Source of the DNA: Dryococelus australis
Taxonomy: Eukaryota > Arthropoda > Insecta > Phasmatodea > Phasmatidae
DNA length: 64,000 bases
Direction: 5' to 3'
NCBI GenBank assembly: GCA_029891345.1
Contig: CM056994.1
Location: forward strand, 60,047,251-60,111,250
This document shows positions 33,984 through 45,379 of this stretch, piece after piece. The position numbers and the translations under genes were made by a program. Position 1 is the first letter of the stretch; every line of letters starts with the position of its first letter. The notes under the pieces are model-generated. The model did not search any database. It had not been told where the DNA came from and saw only the letters and a program-made list of their open reading frames with translations.

Positions 33984-35345
33984 GGCATGTGGTGAAGTGT
34001 TGCAATGTAAGCTGGTGTTTACTCAGTACAGCACACACACTCTGCGCACGCAGCAGGAACTAGCGACCAGACTGAAGCCTGGAGAAGCTGAATATACTGC
34101 GGCCACTCACGATTAAGAGTGGCAAGGCACCCATCACACACGTGCTGTGACGTCGAATGCACTACACTCTAAATCTGAATCAGCGAGAATTTCACTGTTT
34201 CAATCAGTCAAACGTATTTGACTGATACAACAGTCACTTCAGTGAATTTAACTGATGAACCAGTGAAAAAATACCAAATTTCCTTCACTGATAGATTCAG
34301 TGACATTTCCCACTGATTCGTCAGTCATTTTTTTCCACTGTTTTCTCAGTGGTTTATTTTTTGACTGATGGACCAGTGGAACATCTGAGCAACTTGCTCC
34401 GTCTCTAATTATTTTTAACTGATGTACCAGTGAAACTGTGTGTAAAAATGTCCGCCGAACATCGTTTAAAAATGACCGCTAAACGACGCGTATCAAGTGA
34501 AGTACCATAACAACGAATAAACGAATAAAACAAATACGAAATACTTTCTAAAATACGTTTCGTCTTTCAAAACGCCCTTTTACGAGGTAATATGAGCACA
34601 CGGACTTTCATTCCGTTTTTATAACTTTCATTTCGTCTTTACGTCTTTCATTTCGTTTGCATGTAATCGTCACATCACTCTGTTTGAAGTTTTAAACTGC
34701 ATTTAATGCGGCGAAGAGAGTGCACTCATCTGTACTATTCATTTTAACAATCCTAACAGTACCAATCAAACCAAAAACGAAAAGTATGAGCAAAGTATTT
34801 CAAACTATACGATTTCGGAGCTATACTATAAAATTTATTTTTTCCTCTAGCAATTTCAACTTGGCGTGGTACCTAAATAAATAGATTGTAACGCAACGGC
34901 CTAGAGGTGAAAGGTGCGCGAGTTCAATCCCTCCCACCTGCAATTTTTTTTTACTTTTCTAAACTACGGTAAATTGCACAATATAAATAGTAAACTATCG
35001 TAAATATGTTTATTTAAAGTATTTATTTGCCTACATTCAATAAAAGCAATATTTAATTCGCCACTGCAGTCAGCCGTCATTAATTCAATCAGTGAAATTG
35101 TTTCACGTCACTAATTCACTCAGTGAAATTTTCCACTGAAACAATCAGTGGTTTTTCCACTGATTCTAAGTGGAGCCATTTTCACCGATTATAGTAGTCG
35201 AGTTTCACTGCGAATCAGTGGTTTCCCACTGATTCGAATTTAGAGTGTACTACGTTTAAGTGGCCTATGCGTAAACCAACAAAAGATAAGGTATAGCACA
35301 GAGTAAAATACAGCTTACCTTGAAACAGTTCACCACACACTCTGC
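33984..35345. mobile_element. Element with ~50-bp inverted ends (GTGGTGAA..GTAAGCTG), nested
   Basis: GGTGAAGTGTTGCAATGTAAG near 33993-34013 is mirrored near 35318-35338 with few mismatches, continuing through TTTACTCAGT. Boundaries are approximate. The host MITE resumes at GAAGAAATAATTTGAG. Confidence 0.65.
34165..35247. mobile_element. Complete CACTCT-ended DNA transposon, nested
   Basis: It starts CACTCTAAATCTGAATC and ends GATTCGAATTTAGAGTG, flanked by TA on both sides. Sub-terminal regions are dense in CAGTGAAA/AACTGAT motifs in both orientations. The centre (34440-35060) includes a tRNA-like B box (GAGTTCAATCCCT near 34920). No transposase. The same right end opens this window at 1-217. 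Confidence 0.8.
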
Positions 35346-35495
35346 TGTTAAGCAGAAGAAATAATTTGAGTAATCACAAACGTTTACCTAGCATGTGTGA
35401 TTCAGCGTTATGGCACATAACTACTTTATTTCCTTCGTTACCAACTTTGCTGCCTGCATGCCAGTCAGTGGACCCGTTAGAATGTATGCGAATAT

Positions 35496-36353
35496 AACTG
35501 ATGTTAAAAAACCAAAGTATTCCATATTTTTGCAGGGAGGTAGTATGCACCAAAACAAGAATAAAATCTCTAATAAACATGGGTCCTAAATCCCATACCT
35601 TAACAGCTATGAGCACTTGTTCACCATCACTACTGTGAAACTGCATATCTCCGTAATGTGAGCTGGGATTATTAATTTCCATAATAATCATGTATGATGA
35701 AGAAAATCGTCACACAATTGAAGAAGCAAGGCATCAGCACTTATTTTCAATTAATGTATGGGCGGGAATTACTGGCTATAGACTAACTGGACCTTACTTA
35801 CTACCAAACAGATTGAATGGTGCAATGTATCATGATTTCATAGCATACGAATTGCCTGCCTTGCTGGAGGATGTGCCTTACCTTCAAAGGCTAGGCATGT
35901 GGTTCATGTATGATGGAGCACAGGCCCATTTCACCCCAAATGTCCGCGAACACCTAACACATACTACATTTAATGGGCGATGGATTGGCCGGGGAGGTCC
36001 AGTAAGTTGGCCTTCACGTTCACCTGATCTTGATACCTTGGATTTCTGGTTGTGGGGACACCTGGAGGCTTTGGTGTATTCAACCCCCATCAATGATGTA
36101 CAAGCACTACAGAAATGCGCCATCAATGCCTGCCAGCACATTATAGACCAACCAGGAGTGTTTCAAAAGGTGTGTGATTCCCTACGACGTAGGGTACAAA
36201 GATGCATTACTATGAATGGACTTCACATTGAGCACCTCATAGCTCTGGGTTTTCGGAGCCATGTTTATTAGGCAATTTATTTTCTTGTTTTGGTGCATAC
36301 TACTTCCTCTCGAAATATGGAACACTGTTTTTTTTTTTTTTTTTTCAACACTG
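35496..36353. mobile_element. mariner-like element, internally deleted
   Basis: The inverted ends are imperfect: ACTGATGTTAAAAAACC with ATTCCATATTT at the left, mirrored by AAATATGGAACACTG and CAACACTGTA at the right, with TA at both borders. GTAGTATGCACCAAAACAAGAA is present in inverted form inside both ends. The element carries a truncated transposase. Confidence 0.82.
35690..36271 (+). pseudogene. Tc1/mariner-like transposase, C-terminal half
   Basis: About 190 open codons match the catalytic and C-terminal part of insect mariner-like DDE transposases: FSINVWAGI, then YDGAQAHFT carrying the second Asp, then RWIGRGGPVSWPSRSPD with LDFWLWGHL, which holds the third acidic residue region. The N-terminal DNA-binding helix-turn-helix half and the first catalytic Asp region are missing; the leftward sequence passes directly into 5' untranslated-like DNA. 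The enzyme cannot be active. The frame itself is undamaged, suggesting a young or recently deleted copy. Confidence 0.85.
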
Positions 36354-36415
36354 TATAAAGACATTGCAATTTTTCAAAGATCTATTTCCAAAGTGCTCAA
36401 ATAGCCGTGAACAGC

Positions 36416-36860
36416 ACATACAGGTCGCTAGGCGGCAAAATTAACGTTCACAATAACGCGAATCTTAGTTTTCGCGTGGCGCTTATCGCGTGCCGTTTGT
36501 CGCGGTATTATCGCCCCCTCCCCTCCTCCTAGTATTACGGCGAATAGGGTATAGTTTATAGAGCTTCTTGATGACGGTGTTGACACGACTCGGAGACTGG
36601 AGAGTGTTTATGGAGTGAAAGCGAGACGAGAGGGCCGGGCGGTGTTCCCAGTGCCCCGACGTGTAAACAAGCCCCCAGCCTCCTGGCTGCCCCGGGACGT
36701 CGATTAAGGAACCTCGGCGACGCCGCGACGCCCTGCGGAAGAAAGTGGCGTTAGCGGCGGTGAGTCACTCCACGAGCACGCCGGAGTTGGCATTACTCAC
36801 GGAAGCACGACCTCCTCACTTAAGGCTCTTACACGAAGAAGAAACTAAGCACTAAGTAAA
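36416..36860. other. GC-rich gene-free island
   Basis: Locally GC- and CpG-rich (for example GGCCGGGCGGTGTTCCC, CCGGGACGTCG). I see no tRNA-like head, open reading frame with domains or paired termini. Confidence 0.4.
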
Positions 36861-37283
36861 GGCTGTTCACGGTAAAGTGAGCACTTTTGAAATCAACCTA
36901 TCAACCTTTAAAAAAAGTCACTGCCCATACATGCATCTATTTTAACGGGTGCACTGACTGTCACGCGCCGAGTAAAGTTGACAACAACAGAGAGAAAGTA
37001 GTTCCATGTGTTGACGTTAAATTACAAGTGTTAAGTAAACATCTGGGAATAGCGAAGTATTTAATTTTACTTCTTGTTTATTTTGATACATGTATATGTA
37101 AAAATAAAAACACTTTTAAAATATTCACTTTTCTAAAAATTGCACAGTTGCCCTCGACCGACGCACGAATAAAGTGATGAGACCGTAACGTTGATTGTAC
37201 ACATGGTGTAAGAATACACAATGTGCGAACAAGTAGATTTTAAGCAGAGCTTTCAAAAGTGCTCATTTTACCGCGAACAGCCT
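36861..37283. mobile_element. GGCTGTTCACGG MITE, copy 7 (well preserved)
   Basis: Ends GGCTGTTCACGGTAAAGTGA and TGCTCATTTTACCGCGAACA are nearly perfect inverted repeats, and the length of about 423 bp is typical. Confidence 0.88.
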
Positions 37284-37571
37284 ATACTCAACAGTAGGCA
37301 GTAGGCTCCAAAAATTTAATATACACAATAACAATCTTATTGCCCAATTTCAACCGCTGAATATCATTTCACAGTGTGTTATTTAAAATCATAATAGATT
37401 CAGGTTTTTTATTTGAAAGCGTTTTAGCAGTCAACAGTTTGTCTTCAGAAGGAAGCCAATATAGATAAATCTTGAAAGTTCATTATGTTAAATTAAAAAA
37501 AGTGTGCTCATTTAAATGTATGATTCTCTGTGACCGGCTGAAAATAAGACTTGGGAATTGGTATTTCTATA

Positions 37572-37800
37572 GGGTGTTCACAGTAAAGTGGGTACTTTTG
37601 AGGCTCTAGTTACTTTTTTCCTATCAGTCATATTTTTATCCTGTATCCTACTTTTAAAATAAATATTGCCTGTAAGAAATAAACACACTGTGAATATTCC
37701 ACAGGGCTCAGATGTTAACATCTAAGGCTGAAATAAAATATATTTATTGACTATTATCCCAAATGAGACGGCATTGAAAAGTGCTCACTTTACCGCAAAT
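37572..37800. mobile_element. Short-subfamily MITE
   Basis: GGTGTTCACAGTAAAGTGGG and GTGCTCACTTTACCGCAAAT bound an interior with TCAGTCATATTTTTATCC and GTTAACATCTAAGGCTG, as at 22339. Confidence 0.78.
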
Positions 37801-38284
37801 AACATTTTTTTTTTTCCGATTTTTTTTTTTACAGTGAAACTCGAGCAGCAAAAAGTAGTAATTTCATTTTGTTTACTTCAATTTGAGCCAAGGAGATGGA
37901 GGACTTTTTTTGAGTTCTACTACTTAACGCGTAAGTTTTACACTGTGTAACCCCCTTAAGTCACTGTCTCCTTCCCCTTCCTCCCACCTCGAGAGGTTCC
38001 CACACGTGTGACTGGCGGGTAGAGGTCAGGGGCGGCGCTTGTTTGGGAAGACCAGTTCTTTCCCACGACGCGTAATGCGACCCCGAGGCCTTCACCTTCC
38101 ACACCTTCCACAAAGCACGCACCTCGCGTGAGACTCCTCAAGCGAGCCTCACTCACCGGCGTTGCTGTTGATTCACCCACCGACACGAATGGCGGCCGAC
38201 TGAGGACCTCCGCCCCTGAACGCCGCGGAGTTGAAAACATTTCTCGCAGACCACAGGGCGCAGAACGTCTAGAACTGGCGTCGT

Positions 38285-38800
38285 AATACCGGGACGAACC
38301 CGACACGACTCGATTTGAGCAGCAGCCAATGAAAAGCAAAGGTCACTGCGGCGTCATCCCGACAAAATCGCAGCCCCGACATCCCGACAAAAGTAGGTCA
38401 TATTTCTACTTTCCGCCGTGTCGGGCTCATCGAAACGCACAAAAAAAAAAATGTAAATACAACATTATAAAAAATTCTCGTGCATACTTCCCTACTGTAA
38501 CAAATAATAAAGTGACTTGCCGCCAAAATAACGTTCAGGTTTGTTTTAAATACGTATTTTCTTTTATATAAATTCAAATATTGTCAAAAGCAAAATCATT
38601 CTCTCTATCGCGAGATTTAAAAATTAAATATTGGATATTATAACCATAAATTTCAGTTTTAGGATTTTCCAGCAGCCATCAAACACACTTGTCGGGCAGG
38701 TTTCGTCGGGGTATTGTGAACGCTGAATAAAATATAATGTGAAATTCCGTCGAGTTCCAACGTCGTGTCGGTCTGTCGTGTCGTGTTCGTCGGGGCTATT
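38285..38800. mobile_element. Second GCCCCGAC-ended element
   Basis: AATACCGGGACGAACCCGAC at the left is mirrored by GTCGTGTTCGTCGGGGCTATT at the right. CAGCCAATGAAA follows the left end exactly as in the copy at 17702. Confidence 0.65.
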
Positions 38801-39759
38801 GTGACTCCAGCTTAAGAGTACAGAAGCAAAAAAATTACTGTTTTCCAAGGCGAACTACAGCAACACGCATCAGTAGCGGGCCAACTAGTGACTGGAGAAG
38901 AACTTGTCAGACAGAGGCCAAACAAGTTGAGAATCTTTTGCAGTATGCAGTAGCCAATCATACCGTAGGTGAATATTTCCATGGAAGGAATAGCCGAGCC
39001 ATTTCTATTCTTTGCACTTTCTTGTCGGCAAAAAGTTGATTGGATTAACCCTTTGAGGAGCATGCACGTATATACACGGGCATACGTCTATACAAACATT
39101 TCTTTACTCTTGAAGATAAAGCTTGCACTTTTATAGTTTCACTGTGTCGCTGGATTTTATCGGAATCTAAGTAAAAAATTATAACTAGTCAATATTTCAA
39201 TTCATGAGAATAAAGTTGTCCCTTTTAATCATTTCTAAGATGAACACGACATACTGTTAAAAAAAAAAAAAAAAAAAACCTGTTATATATTTCGCAACAC
39301 ATTAACTGGCGCACAGTCAACGCGCGACTTCATTGGCCGACGACCAGCCAATGATAAACTTTGCAGAGTACAGCAAGCATGAACAGCGTAGGCAGGACCA
39401 ATAGTATGATGTTAAGTGAAAATAAAACCAAGACAACAGAAACTGCTGTAGTGGAGGATATAGGCAGCTAACTTCAACTTTGTCTTCAGTGCCATTCAAG
39501 TTTTGACGTCCTCAAATGGTTAATACAACAGTTGTTTGTTCTATTAACGTGCTTTCCTTAAGAAGATAAGCAGTCCCGATGCATCCCTTAGCGAAATGGA
39601 TACAAACCACAAATAAATTCGAAGTTATACACAGAAAAGCTTTAAAAAAAAGCCTGACTTTCTAATCGCAGTTGAGTTCCGAATCACCAGAGGTCGACCC
39701 GATGCTCGTCAATAGGGTGACGGCGATAGTTGGGCGCGAATTGTTATGTAACCCCTAAT

Positions 39760-40400
39760 CGGCCTAAAATTAGGCTGAATATTTTTAGGCCAAGTCACTA
39801 GGCAATATATTTCTGGTCAAATAATTTTAGGGAAATTGACTTATAGCCAAATAATTTTTAGGCCAAGTGATTTTGATGCAAATAATTTTGGGTCAAATTT
39901 CCTTTAAGGATGTTCACGATAAAATGAGCACATTTGAAATAAACCTTAGAAAAAATTCACTGCCCCTGGGACATACGCCCAGTAAAGTTGGTAACGATGG
40001 ATGGGAAATCGTTCCATATCATAACGTCGAATCACAAGTGCTAGGTAAGCATTTGTGATAACTTATATTATTTCTTTCGTTTTATGTTTTTTTTCACTTG
40101 AAGTGTAAAAATAAGCAAATTTGAAAACATATTTACTTTTATAATAATTTCACAGTTTCACTTTACCGACGCACGGATAAAGTGATGAGGTCCAGGGCAA
40201 TGTTGATTTTACATAAGCCGGAATAATACACAACGTACATTCAAGTAGATATTAAGCAGGGCTTTCAAAAGTGCTCATTTTACCGTGAATAGCATATAGG
40301 CCAAATACTTTTACATCAAGTTGAGGCCAAGAGGCCTGAGACCAAACGTATTTAGGCCGAATTAGTGATTGGGAGCTGTTTTAGGCCAACAATTTTAGGC
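39760..40400. repeat. Degenerate TTTAGGCCAAATAATTTT tandem repeat split by a MITE
   Basis: Loose 18-22 bp units based on AGGCCAAATAATTTT run from 39760 to about 39900 and resume at 40295-40400. The interruption is the MITE at 39908-40294. Confidence 0.7.
39908..40294. mobile_element. GGCTGTTCACGG MITE, copy 8
   Basis: GGATGTTCACGATAAAATGA and TGCTCATTTTACCGTGAATA bound it; interior is family-typical but slightly shortened near 39965. Confidence 0.82.
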
Positions 40401-40574
40401 TGAGAGAGGTGCAGCTGAGCCATTACCAACTCGCCCTCTCGACACGGGAGTTTGACGCCGATGATGGCCGCTTGGGGACGCGTGACCTTCGAGAACGTGA
40501 GCCAGTCGCGCTTCCTTGTTCAGCGGACACGGCCCGTGTCGCACATGATGGCTCTCTGCACCGATCTCGACCAC

Positions 40575-40765
40575 ATAGGGAGCTGTGATCGCCGGGAACT
40601 CAGCCCGCAGGTCCGCAAACACGGCGAGACGGGTTCGATCCCCGGGCGGGGGCCGCCCCGGATTTGTACTCGTGCGTGGGAAACGTGGCAAACGTTGATT
40701 GCGGCCGGTGGGTGTTCTCAGGGCACTCTTGTTTCTTCCCCGCGTTTGCATTCCGCCGTTGCTCG
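40575..40765 (+). repeat. Diverged SINE copy
   Basis: GGGTTCGATCCCCGGGCGG, TGCGTGGGAAACGTGG and GGTGGGTGTTCTCAGGGC keep the order of the main SINE body. It abuts the next element at 40768. Confidence 0.5.
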
Positions 40766-40767
40766 AA

Positions 40768-41398
40768 CTAAGGCAGGATTTACAACAGCCCGTCGCTTCC
40801 GTCCGTCTCTCAGCCGAGCGATTTACAACGGAACTTCGTACGTCCATCGTACGTTCATTGCTGCAAACTAATAAGAACAAAACTGTCTACAAATTGAAAC
40901 AATTCTCTATAAAAAGCAAAAATCTTTTGCGGTATTGTGTCTCCAAGTACCCAAAACAACCACACACGTACGTAACGGAAATTAATCGACGTAAATTTTT
41001 TTCAAATTGCGTATAAAGCATACTTTTATTATTTTTACTATTGCACGAAAGGAACCCGTGTTCCCAAACATAATTGTCAATTAATCTTCAGGAAAAATGT
41101 AACTTAATTTAATTTTGCAGTTACATAAACAAACATATGAAAACAACAGACAACCAAAACAAAACACTGCACACACTACACAGCCTTGTAAAGAACTCGG
41201 GATGAACGAGTAACAAAACCGTGCAAGTTTAGAAGTCTGTAATTTCATCCGTTCGTCCGTCAAAAGTTAAAGCTTGCCAAGGTTTTGACGGACGGACGGA
41301 TATAATTAATGGCCGCCTCTGATTGGCTGTTGGTCACGTGATTGACGGATGGATGACGGACGGACGGACGCGATGGGTCGTTATAAATCCTGCCTTAG
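40768..41398. mobile_element. Element with CTAAGGCAGGATTTA inverted ends
   Basis: CTAAGGCAGGATTTACAAC (40768) is mirrored by GTTATAAATCCTGCCTTAG (ending 41398), and GTCCGTC/GACGGAC repeats lie just inside both ends. Interior non-coding. Superfamily not determined. Confidence 0.75.
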
Positions 41399-41399
41399 G

Positions 41400-43000
41400 T
41401 CCTGGGTGGACTCTCCACACGACAATGCAGTACTTAATATTACGCAATCAAACAATCACTTGTACCGCGAACTCGTGCGCGCGCGCACACACACGCCAGC
41501 AAAATGGCGTTACTGGCCGGCAACATTTTGGAGCGCCGACCGCCAATCAGCGCCTGGTAACCTACTCGTCACCCGGCAGCCTAGCCAATAGGGAACCTTC
41601 AGCGAGCAAGCTAGAGTGTGGACTTTATTTATTTGTTTTGACGCGCGATCAGGAGCGTGGTCGCTTGGTATTCCGACGCCGGCTCGCCATGAGTTCATCC
41701 CTGTCCAGGGCGTCCACATCGGCGATGAACTCACCGCGCCCGAGTGCCGGGTGACTGGTGCCCCCCCAACCCCCTCCCCTCTGGGTGACGTCACTTTCAC
41801 ATGGATACGTCGCGGTGACAAGTGTCGACGCCCTTCCTCGGGACAGGTCGCAGCTGGGCGGCCGCACCTGTTCCACACACGCAAACTGATAATTAACACA
41901 CTTATCTATTTGAAGTTGTGGAAAAAAAATGTGGGTGATTATAATAATCATTACGTTATTTTTTACATGGTGAACACAAAATTATTTTTCTGTAACAACT
42001 GTTAACCTGATATTACAAAATAAGCATTTGTTTTTGTTAGCACTAGCAAACATTTAAGAAATGACTACACAAGAGGTATACGCGCCCTAACATCTCGTCC
42101 TCGTGTCCATGATCGAGGACATGTTGCGTATGGAGAATATTTATGATCGGAACTGCACACTATAAGGAATCGTTGGCCGGTGTTTTGAGAATCTTTCTAG
42201 GAGAGATCTGATTTGATGAAGTATCTGTGTCAGTCATTTGTGAATGGTTAAAGCTGACTTCAACAAACATGCGGCAGATTATTCACTGGTTGCAAGAAGC
42301 CTGCTTGACACAAGTACAACGCGCATCATACAATTAAACCATTGCTACACTTGAGATCACAAATCAATTTAGGAATGAAAGGGTTAAGTCGTCCCTATAC
42401 GATACCCAGTTTCTGCTACTTTCTGTTATATCCATGGGCATAACAGAAGGCATTAAAGTTTCAATAGCAGAAGAGAAGAAAGAATGCATCAGTTCATACC
42501 CACGCAATGTCTAAAGAGTTGACAGAAAATTGTAAATGGCAGCCAAAAACAACTCCTAAATGGCAGACATTCCGTAGTTGGTAGGGGTACAAATGCAACC
42601 AAATATTATATGTAGGTGCTTTGTGGTACATCGAAAGAGTATGAAAATTTTTTTCCCCTGAAAACTGCATTTATTTAAGATTCGGAGTACGGATACTAGA
42701 CTATTAATGTATGGAAAAGGAAGTTAGTAGCGGCACTGCTTATGTATAAAAAACAAGTTATTGAATTCACATTAATGTACAACGGACATTTAAGTGACTA
42801 ACTAAAACATTATTAAATTATTTAAATATTTATTTTTAACAAGCATAATAATAAACAATCTTATGCTTTCCGTAATTAAACAAGTATGTACGGTTAGAAG
42901 ACTAAAAGAAGGCAAAAATATCAGAATACTAAAAATAAGGCTTTTATGTGTGTTGGTTAACATTACTCATGGTACAAAGCTCAAACTATGATTTTACACA
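41400..43000. other. No gene recognised
   Basis: The GC-rich first part (to about 41890) has overlapping open frames on both strands but no domain-like sequence. Beyond 41900 it is AT-rich and featureless. Confidence 0.4.
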
Positions 43001-43011
43001 ACAAATGTGTA

Positions 43012-43812
43012 AGTTGTGTGTGTAGCTGAGTAATAGCCCTGCCCTCACAGCTCAGTCAAGGGCTCGTGGGTTTCCGTCCCTGCCCCTCCGAGGCAGATCT
43101 TCAGTTCGCTTGTCGCGTTCGTGTGTGGACAGGGAATTTGTCAGCAAGCCGGACTAACTAGAGCTCGTCAACGTCACAATTACAAACGTTACTTAAAACT
43201 ATGGCGAAAGCTGCAAAAAAATTATTGAGTAGGTGCGCTGGTTGGCGCAGTGTAGTTTTTGGTTCTAGAGTTCAAATCTCCTCGTGTTACGAAATTATTT
43301 TCGATATTTTATGTGATAAATTTTGTTGTATATAATTTATGTTATGTTTATAAAACGTTTATTTCCAGAATATCTTTGTCTAGAAGTAATAATATGCAAG
43401 TAACTGCACAGAGCAATTGGCTTACTGTGGTTATTTGATTTAGCTTTGGTTTGTAATATTTGTTAGTATTATTGTTTTAGACAAAGACATTCTTGAAATA
43501 ATCGTTTTACGGCTGTAACTTAAATTATAAACAGCAATAGTGTAACACATAAACTAACTAAAAAATGTTCGTTATACGAAGGGGATTTGAACTCTAAAAA
43601 CTAACACTAAATGGAGCGAACCAGGGGACTAATCCATTTTTTGTTGTTGTTGTGACATTTGACGTTGACGAAGTTCTAGTGAGACCGACTTGCTTAGAGA
43701 TTCCCAGTGTGACAAGGGAACTGAAGATCTGCCGTGGAGGGCCGGGGCACGAACCCGCGACCCCTCGTCAACAGGTCGGCCACCCTACCAATGAGCTATG
43801 GGGGTAGAGTTC
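43012..43812. repeat. Head-to-head pair of tRNA-like SINEs (long palindrome)
   Basis: The arms at about 43012-43403 and 43455-43812 are inverted, diverged copies. Shared blocks include GGCAGATCTTCAGTTC, CTAGAGTTCAAATC/TTAGAGTTCAAATC and AATATCTTTGTCTAGAA. The outer ends resemble a tRNA: on the minus strand TAGCTCATTGGTAGGG (A box) and GGTTCGTGCCC (B box). Arms are too diverged for a recent duplication. Confidence 0.75.
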
Positions 43813-43819
43813 CCTCAGA

Positions 43820-45240
43820 GCTATGCACACGACTTTTAAATTCGTCGTATAAAAAGTTATACACATGACATAAGTCCATATATCACGAATTTTTTAAAGT
43901 TGTGTTTATTGTTTTATTATGACCATGACAGTAAATTGAAACGTTTCCATTACTTATGCGTAAATAAAGTTTCATTTTGTACATAAATACGTTTTACAGT
44001 ACCCGTAATCTTTTCGTAAACGGACATATATGGCTTGAGGTTGTTGCCAGGGTGTCCGTCATCTCGTCTGTCGCAGCTCCGTGGGTATAGCAGAAATGTA
44101 GAACTCGTTCTATTACCGTTTCGGGTATACCCATGTGTACGAAAACTGCTATACCCGGAGCCAGACCCCTCCGGAGGGGACTGGATCGTAACCTACACGG
44201 GAGCAGAAACGCTAGCAGAAAATGTAGGCAGGAAAACTGTTACGGAAATGGGTATCGTGTGGGGCCTCGGCCAATAACTCTTAGTGTAAATATATCCTGT
44301 AAGTATTTGAAATCCACCACAGTGGAGGAATCCTCTACAGAAAATTTCTACTTTCAAACTCAAGCTCTCCCCATTCTACATTCCACAGATATTGGTGAAC
44401 TTTGTAACTCTACCATAGTGCCTTACTTAACAACCAGACTTGAAGAATTTAGTGCTTGTGGAAGCAGGTGGACTTTAAAACTAATATAAATAATGGATAT
44501 ACACATCTCTTAGAATAGACACTTCACCACTGGTCGGAGGTAATCCAAGTTATTGCCTATAAGAAGATATGTAAACCAGCACTGTTCCATTACTCGATTC
44601 ACCCTCATCAGCTCTCAAGACCTCGGTTTCAAGATTCAGCTTAATATCTTCACTTACTCCAATGCACAGATAAAATAAACATTAAGACTATACGCTGTAT
44701 CATAATAAATTCAGCTCAGTCGCCTTCAACATGGTATAATATCATCTACGAGTGAATCAAGCTTCCATCCGCCTCAAGAATATGTGAATCTTCTAGTACA
44801 TAGTGGTGTATATCTAATCTGACAGTCAGTGAGTTACTGATTCATCTAGAATAAAAACATGTAACATATTTGAGAGAATAACGAATTCGGGTCCCTGCAA
44901 CGTATCTCCGGCATTGTTCCCAGATATGAACTTCACTACATCTATTCAAAGAGTATTGCTTAAATAATAAATAAAGAAGATTGCTTGTATATGTAAATAA
45001 ATATCTAAAGAAGAAATGCGATTTTGTATATGTAAATATATATTATGTTTGTTTGAAAAAATGGAATATAATAAATTGTATTTCAAACTGAAAGTTTGTT
45101 TCATTTAACACCAAACAGACTATATAATTTAAAGAAATGAGTGAATCATTGTTTACATAAAATATATTACTATATCACTCTATGGTCATAACTCTACAAA
45201 ATGTTTGTGTGAGGATGATGTATTTAATCATGGGTGTAAC
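43820..45240. other. No gene recognised
   Basis: A local hairpin exists around 44078-44155 (GGGTATAGCAG mirrored by CTGCTATACCC). A weak SINE-tail fragment with TCTCAAGACCTCGG lies at 44610-44660. The open frames at 44035-44489 show no family features. Confidence 0.45.
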
Positions 45241-45243
45241 CGT

Positions 45244-45371
45244 GTTGTATCCTCAACACAGTGTGTGGGAGATGGTAATTGTATCCTGAACGCAGTGTGT
45301 GGGAGGTGGCAGTTGAATCCTGTATGCAGGGTGTGGGAGGTGGCAGTTGTATCCTGAATGCAGTTTTTGGA
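45244..45371 (+). repeat. 34-bp tandem repeat, about 3.8 copies
   Basis: The core is TTGTATCCTGAACGCAGTG followed by TGTGGGAGGTGGCAG, with a few substitutions per copy. Confidence 0.88.
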
Positions 45372-45379
45372 GCGATTTT

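Larger units (their letters stand above)
33780..36415. mobile_element. GGCTGTTCACGG MITE, copy 6, inflated by three insertions
   Basis: The left terminus at 33780 and the right terminus ending GCCGTGAACAGC near 36414 are about 2.6 kb apart instead of about 420 bp. The interior is split by an element at about 33984-35345, which itself contains the CACTCT element, and by the mariner-like element at 35496-36353. Confidence 0.78.

Noticed and set aside
34885-34960. tRNA-like sequence with B box inside the CACTCT element
   Set aside because: No complete cloverleaf; at most a SINE-like remnant.
37956-38339. 127-codon minus-strand frame in GC-rich DNA
   Set aside because: Composition-driven; low-complexity Arg/Ser/Gly residues, and it runs into the end of a transposon at 38285.
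40395-40880. Long open frames on both strands
   Set aside because: They overlap a diverged SINE and GC-rich DNA; no domain-like sequence on either strand.
41323-41954. Several overlapping open frames of 80-143 codons
   Set aside because: GC-rich region with few stops by chance in all frames; no conserved motif.
44133-44489. Open frame containing ENFYFQT, resembling a viral protease recognition site
   Set aside because: A six-residue resemblance in an otherwise featureless frame; coincidence is the simplest reading.
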